Below, one piece after another: positions 14,502 through 21,458 of a stretch of 21,601 bases of DNA (within the stretch, counting starts at the first letter, position 1; the number at the start of each line of letters is the position of its first letter). Origin of the DNA: Acidobacteriota bacterium (GTDB taxonomy: Bacteria; Acidobacteriota; Thermoanaerobaculia; Thermoanaerobaculales; Thermoanaerobaculaceae); contig DAIDOU010000250.1 in assembly GCA_027458945.1 (NCBI GenBank), positions 1-21,601 on the forward strand. Reading direction: 5' to 3'. The translations under genes were made by a program, and so were the position numbers. The notes beneath the pieces were generated by a model that did not search any database, was not told the DNA's origin, and worked only from the letters and a program-made list of their open reading frames with translations.

Positions 14502-14628
14502 GTGAGTCACCGGCCTCCAGGCCCGCCAGGCGCTCATCGAGGTTGAGTCGGCGTTGGTGAAGCGCCATCTCTCCCCGCTCGCTGGCCAGCCCACGTGCCT
14601 GCGCCCGAGACACGATCCCTGCATTCAT
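14482..14628 (-). CDS. Candidate 48-aa protein or C-terminal gene remnant
   Basis: From an ATG at 14628 the frame reads MNAGIVSRAQARGLASERGE and ends in ERLAGLEAGDSPKKVRW. The composition is protein-like, helical and charged. Upstream the frame stays open to a TAG just before 14697 (SDLATAKAMNAGIV), so it could be the end of a longer, truncated protein, or start at a GTG at 14655. Its TGA overlaps the ATG at 14488 of the duplicated small gene, as in coupled operon genes. No strong RBS precedes the ATG. I cannot name a family. Confidence 0.4.
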   Translation of the reverse strand: MNAGIVSRAQARGLASERGEMALHQRRLNLDERLAGLEAGDSPKKVRW

Positions 14629-14792
14629 CGCCTTCGCCGTCGCCAGGTCGCTCACAATACCTCGCGCCGTGCTCTCACCTTCTTGAGCAGCGGACGCCTA
14701 TCGGTGCCGTGCGTGCGGTGGCCGCACCCTCATCGCCCCGCTCTGGCAGAAGACCCCGCCGGCCAACCACTGGCTGCCTACCCCGATGAGCG
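14629..14792. other. Non-coding remainder between the 48-aa ORF and the secreted-protein gene
   Basis: This is mixed-composition sequence without a convincing gene. It contains a 13-bp partial third copy of the repeat core (TCTCACCTTCTTG at 14673-14685). I see no terminator with a T-tract downstream of the stop at 14793. Confidence 0.3.
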
Positions 14793-16544
14793 CTACTCCT
14801 TCTTGAAGAGTGTCAGCGAATCGAGGGCGAACGTGAGGGAGGCGTACCAACGGCCGCGGTAGACCTTGCGTGTGCGCACCTCGTCATCGGACTTGACCTC
14901 GGTGACACCCTCCTGCTGTCCGTTGAGCACCGTCACCCGCTGCCAGGTGTGGCCGTAGCCCAGCCGCAACGCCTTGGCGACCTCGAAAGAGATCCCGAGG
15001 AACGCCGCGCGACTCTCACCGTCCAGCCCGGCGCCGACTTCGATCCCCGGCTTCACCGCCCAATCCCTGGTCGAAGATGCCAAGGCCTCGAGAGCCCGCC
15101 AGTTCAGAAACAGCGCGAGCTGGCCTGCGCGGGTATCGGTGCTCTTGACCTGCGGAGCCTTCTTGTTTGGGTCGCTGCCCAGCGGGAGCGCAGCCCACGT
15201 CCTGGCCTGCAGCGGCGTGTAGGTCAGCCCCACCCCGACCCCGATCAGGTTCTCGCCGACCCAGTTGATGCAGTACTTCAAGGTGACGTCCGTGAGTTCC
15301 GGGTTTCGTCCCACCTCTGTGGCGTACGGTGAGCTTGCCTTGAGGCTGACCTCATAGGTCTTCGACTTGTCCCACGCCGCCACCCCTTGAACCGGGACCT
15401 GAATACCCCACGAGTTCACCTCGGCCGCCTCGTACCGCACGCCGAATGCGACAAGGTCGGCGGCAACCTTGCGGGTCTCGCCCTCCCGGGCCAGGAGGTC
15501 GTCAGCCTCCTTGAGGATCGCTGGAACGGACTCGCTTCGCTTCAACAGCTTGGCGAATCCTTTCGCATACTTCGACACGTCGCTTCTCCGAGCCTCCACG
15601 CGCTCGTTGGCGGCCGCAAGGTTGTCCTCGGCGTTGCTGACGGCGTTCCCCGACGGCCGCCTCCTGGCCTGCGTAAGAGCCTCCTTGCTCCTGTCACGCT
15701 CGGTGAGCTCCTTTCCCAACGCCTGGAGGAGAGACACCCAATGCTCACGCGCCTGGAGAAGGTCGGGTATGAGCCTGTCGGCAGGGCACCCGGAGTCGGC
15801 GGCGATCTCGACGCTTGCCAAGGCCTGCCGTTGCTTGCCGATCGCGGCTGCATTGTCGGTCTCCGGAAACCCTCCGGCGGCGCTGAGGGCGCGGAGAGCT
15901 GGAGTCACGCAGAGGAGTTGGCTGTTTCTCAGGGCATCGGCGCTGTTGCGAACCTTCGAGAACGTCGCGGCCACCACATCCAGCTGCGCCACACGAACCA
16001 GCGTCGGTCGCGGCGACGGGGGCTGGCCCGGCCGAAACTCGAGCTGCTGCAGCGCCGCTACGGCCTCACGCCGGGCCGCGGCGAGTCCGGCGAGCAGGCG
16101 TCCAACACCGTCGACCGCGGGTTCAAGGTGCTCTATCTCGTTTGCTCCCGTTGAAAAGAAATCTGGTGTTGCTTTGTCCACAGTTCCTGCGGTCGTGACG
16201 ACATCCTGAATCACCTTGCCGAACGAACCGACCAGTTCGCAGAGTGACTTGAGGAAGTGCGCATCCTCCTCTTTGACCTGGACCGAGGCCACCGAGTAGA
16301 GCAGCGGGTTGGTGCCGACGATGCAGACCGTGACGCGCTGGCCCTGCTTCACAAAGACCGTCGGTACCGCAGGCTGACCCTCACCGAGCGTGGTGTCGCA
16401 CGGCGTGGTCGTCCATGCCATCTTGGCGTGGTCGAAGACCAACGTCGCTTCTTGGCAGGCGCGGCTCGTTTCGCCTGTCGCCGGCGGCGCCGTCAAGGGC
16501 GCCATCACCGCTAGAGAGCCGATCAGAACCGTTCCCAATCGCAT
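14793..16544 (-). CDS. Secreted protein with coiled-coil centre and beta-barrel-like C-terminus, unknown function
   Basis: The 583-aa protein starts with a signal peptide (MRLGTVLIGSLAVMAPLTAP, likely cleaved near ATGE). Residues about 30-110 contain a small beta-rich segment. Residues about 130-380 are strongly helical and charged, with heptad-like stretches such as LTERDRSKEALTQARRR and NAEDNLAAANERVEARR, so a coiled-coil is likely. The last 200 residues alternate in short strands (YEVSLKASSPYATEVG, LIGVGVGLTYTPLQ, LRLGYGHTWQRVTVLN) and end WYASLTFALDSLTLFKKE. This is reminiscent of an outer-membrane barrel, although the final residue is not the usual aromatic. The start is supported by GGGAGGGGCGCG before the ATG. 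It is the last gene of the island's minus-strand set. I do not recognise the family; an exported envelope protein is the safest reading. Confidence 0.72.
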   Translation of the reverse strand: MRLGTVLIGSLAVMAPLTAPPATGETSRACQEATLVFDHAKMAWTTTPCDTTLGEGQPAVPTVFVKQGQRVTVCIVGTNPLLYSVASVQVKEEDAHFLKSLCELVGSFGKVIQDVVTTAGTVDKATPDFFSTGANEIEHLEPAVDGVGRLLAGLAAARREAVAALQQLEFRPGQPPSPRPTLVRVAQLDVVAATFSKVRNSADALRNSQLLCVTPALRALSAAGGFPETDNAAAIGKQRQALASVEIAADSGCPADRLIPDLLQAREHWVSLLQALGKELTERDRSKEALTQARRRPSGNAVSNAEDNLAAANERVEARRSDVSKYAKGFAKLLKRSESVPAILKEADDLLAREGETRKVAADLVAFGVRYEAAEVNSWGIQVPVQGVAAWDKSKTYEVSLKASSPYATEVGRNPELTDVTLKYCINWVGENLIGVGVGLTYTPLQARTWAALPLGSDPNKKAPQVKSTDTRAGQLALFLNWRALEALASSTRDWAVKPGIEVGAGLDGESRAAFLGISFEVAKALRLGYGHTWQRVTVLNGQQEGVTEVKSDDEVRTRKVYRGRWYASLTFALDSLTLFKKE

Positions 16545-16646
16545 CGCGCCCCTCCCTGGGTTTCCCGTCCCCGAATGGGTACCGTCCTATGCTCCACATA
16601 CGGGATGGCGTTGGGGGCCGATCGGATCCACCCACGCGCCTCCGAC
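16545..16646. promoter_or_regulatory. Leader region of the secreted-protein gene
   Basis: This 102-bp stretch has AT-richer patches (near 16588-16602) that could hold a promoter for the gene starting at 16544. No clear -35/-10 pair is present. Either read-through from the upstream minus-strand genes or a local promoter is possible. Confidence 0.2.
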
Positions 16647-16970
16647 TCACATCACACTGACGAGCACGGCCACGCCAGGCATGGTCCGCTTCCCGGCCTT
16701 CGCCGTCGCGGCGGCCATTGGATCGACGCGCCATCTCGTCTCGGTGCGCGTCGCAGGTGCGTTGAGTGTCCATACGATGTCGCCTTCCTGCGGCACGATC
16801 AGAGGGGTGTGACACCTCGATGCCCGATCGGTACGAGCGATCGGGGACCCACACCGGACGACGTGCTGGACGCTGCCGAGGAGAGCGTCGTGAGGTGCTG
16901 ATGCCTGGCGCTGGTGTGGTGCCGATGGGAACCCAGACACCAGGCGGGTCGGCTCTCCTTGCGCCCTCAT
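16647..16970 (-). CDS. Candidate 107-aa protein coupled by an ATGA overlap
   Basis: The ATG at 16970 overlaps the TGA of the upstream 387-aa gene as ATGA, the classic sign of translational coupling. The frame begins MRAQGEPTRLVSGF. Its first half looks low-information, but the second half is protein-like: CHTPLIVPQEGDIVWTLNAP, then RWRVDPMAAATAKAGKRTM and a hydrophobic VAVLVSVM end. There is no recognisable domain. RBS support is weak. A competing frame at 16381-16854 on the same strand looks like a shadow. It could be a genuine small gene or a decayed one. Confidence 0.38.
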   Translation of the reverse strand: MRAQGEPTRLVSGFPSAPHQRQASAPHDALLGSVQHVVRCGSPIARTDRASRCHTPLIVPQEGDIVWTLNAPATRTETRWRVDPMAAATAKAGKRTMPGVAVLVSVM

Positions 16971-18130
16971 TTTTCCAGGTTCCACCGCAGGTTCGCCCGC
17001 TTCAGCCGTGCGCTGTACGCGCGGGCAGACCGTTGCAACCTCACCGTGCGCTCCGCGAGCGGCAGCTCGGCAAGGTGCTCAACACCGTCGGTCAGCGCCG
17101 CGATGGCGTCGTCGAGCCTGATCACCTTTGCCTTTGCCCCGGCGCCGGCCGGGCCGCTTCCCGTCCGCTTCTGGTAGTACGCCCAGAGATCGCTGAGAGC
17201 CTTGTCCCGGATCTCCTGACGCTCCTGATCGATGTAGTTCGGGTCGGCATCCAACAGGGCGCTGCCCTCCACCCACTTCTGTTTGGCACCCGCGAGGAAC
17301 TGTGGCCAGTCGCTCGGCGAAGCCCCGACCACGGGGTCAATTGCACGCAGCGAGAGGCGGAACTTGTCCGCCCACGGCGCATCGGGGTCCAGGCCCCGCC
17401 TCTCATCGAAGGAGATGTCGTAGATCACGTACGTGTAGCGAAGGGGTGAGCCCTTGTAGCGAAGCCCATCGCCGACGACGTTCAGGCCGCCAGGGTCCAC
17501 GGTGTCGAGAAAGGTGTCGGCGGCATCCTCGACGGCGATGACGATGAGGTAGCCGGCCACGAGCCGGTTCTCCTGGAGGGGCGTCCTCGTCGTGCCGGTG
17601 CCGATGATCCCCGGGTACGTCGCCTCGAGGCGCGGCTGTGCGCCGATGCTGGAGAACGCCTTCTTGACCAGACCTGTGATCGTCACGACCGCGCCCACCA
17701 CCGGCGGCGCTAGCTCGAGCGCCTTCCTGGCCTCGTTCGTGTTGAGGAGGCCGAGCGCCGTGTCGAGGTTGTCCGACTCGATCGCGGTGAGCTGCACACC
17801 GAGCTCGATCGCATCGGCGCCCGCCGGAACCCGAACAGCCACGGTGCGTCCGAGGGCCAGGTAGCTTCCCTTCTTGGCAGGGACCGAGCGGACGTCTTGA
17901 ACCGATACCGCCTCGACGGTCTTGATTGCCGCGTGGTAGCTAATCGTCGAGACGAGCGAGATACGGTCTGACCCACCGAAGATCCTCTGCCACAAGCTCC
18001 CGGGCGCCCAGTAGTACGCGCCCCGCAGGAGCACGTTGAGGTAGCCGCTGTTCTTGACGATCGGCTCCGGCTGCGAGCCTGCCGCAGCGTCGAGCGGTCT
18101 CCAGAACGTTCTTGTCCCGACGGATGGCAT
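16967..18130 (-). CDS. 387-aa protein of unknown function in the island
   Basis: The protein begins MPSVGTRTFWRPLDAAAGSQ and has no signal peptide. The N-terminal two thirds is beta-rich (SYLALGRTVAVRVPAGADAI, IELGVQLTAIESDNLDTALG). It includes one hydrophobic stretch (APPVVGAVVTITGLVKKAF) that could be a buried helix or a membrane segment. Later comes LVAGYLIVIAVEDAADTFLD, then a helical, charged C-terminus (YIDQERQEIRDKALSDLWAY; LAERTVRLQRSARAYSARLK). I prefer the ATG at 18130 because AAGGAGGGG precedes it at good spacing. A GTG at 18151 would add seven residues. It is divergent from the 193-aa gene across about 230 bp and leads the minus-strand genes of the island. I cannot assign a family; a cytoplasmic or peripheral-membrane partner of the exported neighbour is only a guess. 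Confidence 0.75.
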   Translation of the reverse strand: MPSVGTRTFWRPLDAAAGSQPEPIVKNSGYLNVLLRGAYYWAPGSLWQRIFGGSDRISLVSTISYHAAIKTVEAVSVQDVRSVPAKKGSYLALGRTVAVRVPAGADAIELGVQLTAIESDNLDTALGLLNTNEARKALELAPPVVGAVVTITGLVKKAFSSIGAQPRLEATYPGIIGTGTTRTPLQENRLVAGYLIVIAVEDAADTFLDTVDPGGLNVVGDGLRYKGSPLRYTYVIYDISFDERRGLDPDAPWADKFRLSLRAIDPVVGASPSDWPQFLAGAKQKWVEGSALLDADPNYIDQERQEIRDKALSDLWAYYQKRTGSGPAGAGAKAKVIRLDDAIAALTDGVEHLAELPLAERTVRLQRSARAYSARLKRANLRWNLEK

Positions 18131-18359
18131 GAGTGGCCCCTCCTTGCTCACCGCCCTCTCAACGCGTCGCGATCAGGCCAGCGCCCACCGGCTCGGAGGT
18201 CGTGCCGGAGAGGACGGCTGGTCGACTTACACACAGTGCTGCCATCGCTTGACATTCAAATAGCGTCGCGCAGGCGGGGCGTCATCGCCTAAACGGGTGA
18301 TGACGGCCCGCAGCGCGCACCCGAGATTGAGGGTAAGAAACGGAACTAAGGAGACTCCT
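18131..18359. promoter_or_regulatory. Divergent intergenic region of the island
   Basis: This spacer should hold the promoters of both cargo operons. It is clearly less GC-rich than the rest of the window. A perfect TTGACA stands at 18249-18254 on the plus strand, but no acceptable -10 lies 16-18 bp downstream, so I do not call a sigma-70 promoter. The plus-strand gene has an excellent RBS, AAGGAG at 18348-18353. Confidence 0.35.
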
Positions 18360-18941
18360 ATGAAAGAGCAAGCCCAGGGCGGCAAGTGCGGCCGCGGCGC
18401 CGACGCCGCCGGTGCCGCAAACACAGAGACGGCGAGCAACGACGGTGCGACCAAACTCCTCAAGGCGAGGGTGCCCCAGGACTGCGAGGCGCACTTCAAC
18501 GTGCGCGTGGTGCCCGGCCGCAGCCTGGGCGACATCGGCGTCCTGACCCTGGGCTGCCGACCGCGCGGCCACTCGACGGGGTGGGCGCGGGGGCTGGCGG
18601 CACTGGCCCCGGAGCTCGTCGCGACGCTGGCGAAGGCTGACAAGGCCATGGTCGCCTGGCTGGCAAGAGATGAGGCCAACACGCTGCGCTTCCTGTCCGA
18701 CCCCGTGGCTGCGATGCGCGATGCCGGGGTCGAACTGAGCCGCAGCGACGAGAAGGCGCTCGCCAGGGCAAGCGCGGCCGCCGCGGCCACCCGTGTCGTC
18801 CCGCCCGGTGTCAGGATCGCCTCGCTCAGCGCCAAGACCTTTCCGAAGGGTCGCGTCGGCCACACCAACGTCACTAGGCCAGACGCCAAGCCGAGCACTA
18901 GCACCGACGACTTCGGTTGCGGTCCGAAGAGAAAGGGGTGA
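18360..18941 (+). CDS. 193-aa protein of unknown function with a leader-like DP..A...AG motif
   Basis: The ATG at 18360 has a textbook AAGGAG-N6 ribosome binding site. Residues 1-30 are small and polar (MKEQAQGGKCGRGADAAGAA). Residues about 38-80 look like a beta-rich segment (CEAHFNVRVVPGRSLGDIGV). In the centre is WLARDEANTLRFLSDPVAAM followed by RDAGVELSRSDEKALARAS. This resembles the 'FL.DP..A...AG..L' pattern seen in Nif11/NHLP-type RiPP leader regions and similar small domains. The C-terminal 45 residues are disordered, basic and Thr/Ser/Pro-rich, ending STSTDDFGCGPKRKG. No RiPP-modifying enzyme is in the window, so I do not call it a precursor. Its TGA lies 3 nt before the next ATG, so it is coupled to the 728-aa protein. 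Confidence 0.72.
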   Translation: MKEQAQGGKCGRGADAAGAANTETASNDGATKLLKARVPQDCEAHFNVRVVPGRSLGDIGVLTLGCRPRGHSTGWARGLAALAPELVATLAKADKAMVAWLARDEANTLRFLSDPVAAMRDAGVELSRSDEKALARASAAAAATRVVPPGVRIASLSAKTFPKGRVGHTNVTRPDAKPSTSTDDFGCGPKRKG

Positions 18942-18944
18942 GCC

Positions 18945-21131
18945 ATGGCACTCGACCGCACCTCCGGCTACGACATGCTGGTACAGGTCTCGGAGACCGA
19001 GGTCAACGACCAGCTCGAGACCCTCTTCCTCGCCGGCGGTCTGATCCCGCCGTCGATGACCCTGCCGGTCACCGCAGGCGGCGTGACGGGCACGGCCACC
19101 TTGCTCTTCGGCACGCCGGTGGCGGACCTCGACCGGCCGCGCCCGCAAATGGGGTTGACGCTCCCGTTCATGAACTCGCAGTTCGACGTCACAGCACCGC
19201 TGCCGCTCACGATCGCGCCGCTGGGTGGCACGATCGTCATCGTCGACGCCATCCAGGTCATCGTCCAGGGCAGCAACCAGATCGTCACGCTCGACTTCAC
19301 GAGCGGCGCACCCGCCGTAAGCGTGACGTTCGATCCTGCATCGGTTGCGCTGCTGCAGCCAGCACTGACGGCGGCTGGCCTGAGCGTCGCGCAGGTGCAG
19401 AACATGGTCGCCGCCACCGTGGTGACGCAGTTGCAGACTGCGATCGGGCGCCTGGACCTGACGCCGCCGATCCCGGTGGTCGACGACACCGACCCAACAA
19501 CAGTCTTCGACATCGACGTCACGACCATCAACGACACGAGTACCGCAGACCGCGACTGCATCGTCTTCGGCGTGCGCATGGCCAGCGACAGCGGCGGCAA
19601 CATCAACCTGGCGACCACGAACTTCATCCCCGCCGGCAGCCAGTCGCTGGTGATGATGAGCAACTTCTGGCTGCTCGCCCGGGTGATGCGGCCACGCGTG
19701 GCGGCCGCGCTCGGCCGGCCGGCGACCGACTTCGACACGCCGCTACGCCTGAACCACAACGTGCCCGCGCCCGGCGGCGAAGGCACGCTGACGCAACTCG
19801 AAGCTCGCGTGGAGGGCAACCGGATCCGCGTCGACGGGCGCGCCACGGCCTCCGGCACCGGCTGGTCGGCGGTGTCGAACTTCCACTTCTTCATCGACCT
19901 CGCGCTTGCCGACGGTACCGTCACGGTCACCGCTTCGGAGCCCGTGGTGGACACCGACGTCGACATCGAGTGGTGGGTGTGGCTGCTGTCGCTGGGCCTG
20001 GGCGGACTGTTTGGCGGCATCATCGGGGTGATCGTCGCGGCGATCGTGCTGGCGATCGTCCAGGCGGTGTCCGAGGGCATCGTCGACAACCTCATTGCCG
20101 GCGGCATCGGCGGCGCGCTGGGTGGCATCCCTGCGATCCCGCTGGGGCCGATCGGCGGCGGGATGTCGCTCGATGCGATCGTGCTCGACGACCTCGAACT
20201 GCGCTGTGCGATCACGCGCTCGGTGGCGGTGCCGGTCAAGTCGCAGGGCTCGCATGTGGCCTTGCTCGGCTTCTCGATAGACCTCGACGCCGGCAACATC
20301 AGTGCCGCCGCCAACGCGGCCACCGACCTGAGCTGGGCGCTGGGCGGCGGCCTGCGCGCCGCTGGGCCGGCGCGACTGTCGATCACCGGGCGCTCGTTCG
20401 GCAGCCTCACACCGGTGCAGGTCTCGCGCATGCCGCTCGCTGGCATGCTGGTGCCGGAAGCTTCGATACCGCTTTCGCTCCCGCCCGGATGGCCGTTCCT
20501 AGGCCACGACGCGGTCGTCTTCGGCATGCGTACCTCGGCGGGGAGGCTCGCAAAGGTGGAGGCATACCGCGACGCGCTGACCGCCGGCGCGCTGCGCGTG
20601 GCCTGGGTGACCTGGGACACGCCGACGCCACGGCTGGACATCACAGCGAGGTGGTCCGTTCTCGATCGCGGCGAGATCAACGAGCTCATCACGGCCGACT
20701 GCTCGTACTGCCGGGAGGCGCCGGTGCGCTGGTGCGGTTACTTCGAAGCGGTGCCCAGGCTGATGCCGTTCCCGATCGACTATCAGTGGTGCCTGTGCGG
20801 CACCGTCCTCGAGGAGGGTGAGGGCGATGTCGCGTCGGGTGCCGGCCACCTCAGCTACAAGCTCAGCGGCCGACGGCTGATGGTGCAGGCCCAGGAACTC
20901 GGGCAGGACATCCTCTGCGAGTTGTGCGTGAGCGCCATCGACGGCCGCGGCCAGGAGCAGTTCACTTGCATCCGACTGCAGCAGCCTGGCATCCAGCGGT
21001 GCTGCCGGAAGTGCGTGCCGGCAGATCGGCGGTATGAGATTGCGCTGGTACCGACGAAGAGCGCCATCAAGTCGTGGCGGCCGCTGCTTGTTGCCATGCG
21101 GGAACAGGAGTCGAAGCAGGTAATCGAATAG
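18945..21131 (+). CDS. 728-aa protein with TULIP/P47-like start, hydrophobic centre and Cys-rich tail
   Basis: The protein begins MALDRTSGYDMLVQVSETEV and NDQLETLFLAGGLIP. This opening, followed by long alternating beta strands (IVIVDAIQVIVQGSNQIVTL; VSVTFDPASVALLQPAL), recalls the TULIP fold of P47/OrfX-like lipid-binding proteins. That is a resemblance, not a proven match. There is no signal peptide. Residues about 343-400 are a long hydrophobic Gly-rich segment (WWVWLLSLGLGGLFGGIIGV, then IVAAIVLAIVQAV and GGIGGALGGIPAIPLG) able to insert in a membrane. A second beta-rich part follows. The last 143 residues hold eleven cysteines (586, 589, 597, 616, 618, 658, 661, 675, 686, 687, 690), partly as CxxC and CCxxC, suggesting metal binding or disulfides. 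GGGGTGA precedes the ATG, 3 nt after the upstream stop. It is probably a lipid- or membrane-active effector or structural protein; function unknown. Confidence 0.75.
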   Translation: MALDRTSGYDMLVQVSETEVNDQLETLFLAGGLIPPSMTLPVTAGGVTGTATLLFGTPVADLDRPRPQMGLTLPFMNSQFDVTAPLPLTIAPLGGTIVIVDAIQVIVQGSNQIVTLDFTSGAPAVSVTFDPASVALLQPALTAAGLSVAQVQNMVAATVVTQLQTAIGRLDLTPPIPVVDDTDPTTVFDIDVTTINDTSTADRDCIVFGVRMASDSGGNINLATTNFIPAGSQSLVMMSNFWLLARVMRPRVAAALGRPATDFDTPLRLNHNVPAPGGEGTLTQLEARVEGNRIRVDGRATASGTGWSAVSNFHFFIDLALADGTVTVTASEPVVDTDVDIEWWVWLLSLGLGGLFGGIIGVIVAAIVLAIVQAVSEGIVDNLIAGGIGGALGGIPAIPLGPIGGGMSLDAIVLDDLELRCAITRSVAVPVKSQGSHVALLGFSIDLDAGNISAAANAATDLSWALGGGLRAAGPARLSITGRSFGSLTPVQVSRMPLAGMLVPEASIPLSLPPGWPFLGHDAVVFGMRTSAGRLAKVEAYRDALTAGALRVAWVTWDTPTPRLDITARWSVLDRGEINELITADCSYCREAPVRWCGYFEAVPRLMPFPIDYQWCLCGTVLEEGEGDVASGAGHLSYKLSGRRLMVQAQELGQDILCELCVSAIDGRGQEQFTCIRLQQPGIQRCCRKCVPADRRYEIALVPTKSAIKSWRPLLVAMREQESKQVIE

Positions 21132-21458
21132 CGTGCGGCCTCATCTATCCAGCCGGACCTCGCCCGCCGGAGGGGGCCAGAATCGGTACCTGATCGCCAT
21201 CTCACCTTCTTGGTCGTCGTCTGAGAGACTGCACCGCGGTCTTGCGCTCTTTGGGGCGTATCACACGCTTCCTCTCAGGATCACGTTGCTATTCTACGCC
21301 TGCGGATGGGGCCGTGCCATACGGTCGCGTGGCGCGTAGCGGCGGTTCTTCGCAACGCGCCTCCGCCCCATTATCGCGGGGTCCCACTCCGTCGGGACAT
21401 TGTGCCGGGAGAGTCGCGCAGCTAACCTCAGGCGTGATAGGTGTCGCGCCAGAGGCCT
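21132..21458. other. 327-bp gap at the right edge of the island
   Basis: The gap contains the right 24-bp repeat (21190-21213) and an AT-richer patch near 21270-21300. On the minus strand, a 20-codon frame from a GTG at 21264, with GAGAGGA upstream, reads VIRPKERKTAVQSLRRRPRR. It stops just before an ATG at 21200 that opens a 19-codon frame (MAIRYRFWPPPAGEVRLDR). These may be start-region remnants of deleted genes. I see no larger gene or RNA. Confidence 0.35.
21190..21213. repeat. 24-bp direct repeat, right copy
   Basis: This is the partner of 14478-14501, same orientation, one mismatch. On the minus strand it again reads AAGAAGGTGAGATGG followed by CGATCAG, so it holds an RBS and an ATG. 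Together the copies frame 6.7 kb. Confidence 0.75.

Larger units (their letters stand above)
14472..21458. mobile_element. Putative accessory island between duplicated gene copies
   Basis: The stretch between the two copies of the small duplicated gene has lower GC by eye than the first 14 kb, wider non-coding gaps, and genes with no close relationship to the flanking functions. A 24-bp direct repeat lies near each end (14478-14501 and 21190-21213). No integrase, transposase, resolvase or relaxase is visible, so if it is mobile it moves in trans, by homologous recombination between the copies, or is a remnant. The boundaries are tentative. Confidence 0.4.

Noticed and set aside
18249..18254. 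Perfect TTGACA as a sigma-70 -35 box
   Set aside because: No plausible -10 at 16-18 bp; a single hexamer is weak evidence.
18360..18941. Definite RiPP precursor gene
   Set aside because: At 193 aa it is long for a precursor, the motif match is by eye, and no modifying enzyme is present in the window.
18968..20692. 574-codon minus-strand frame opposite the TULIP-like gene
   Set aside because: Ser/Thr/Arg-rich, no RBS and no motif. The plus strand has an RBS, coupling to the upstream gene and coherent secondary structure.
14472..21458. Island as an integrase-type mobile element with true att sites
   Set aside because: No integrase, transposase or tRNA is visible, and the 24-bp repeats coincide with RBS-ATG sequences, so att sites are not established.
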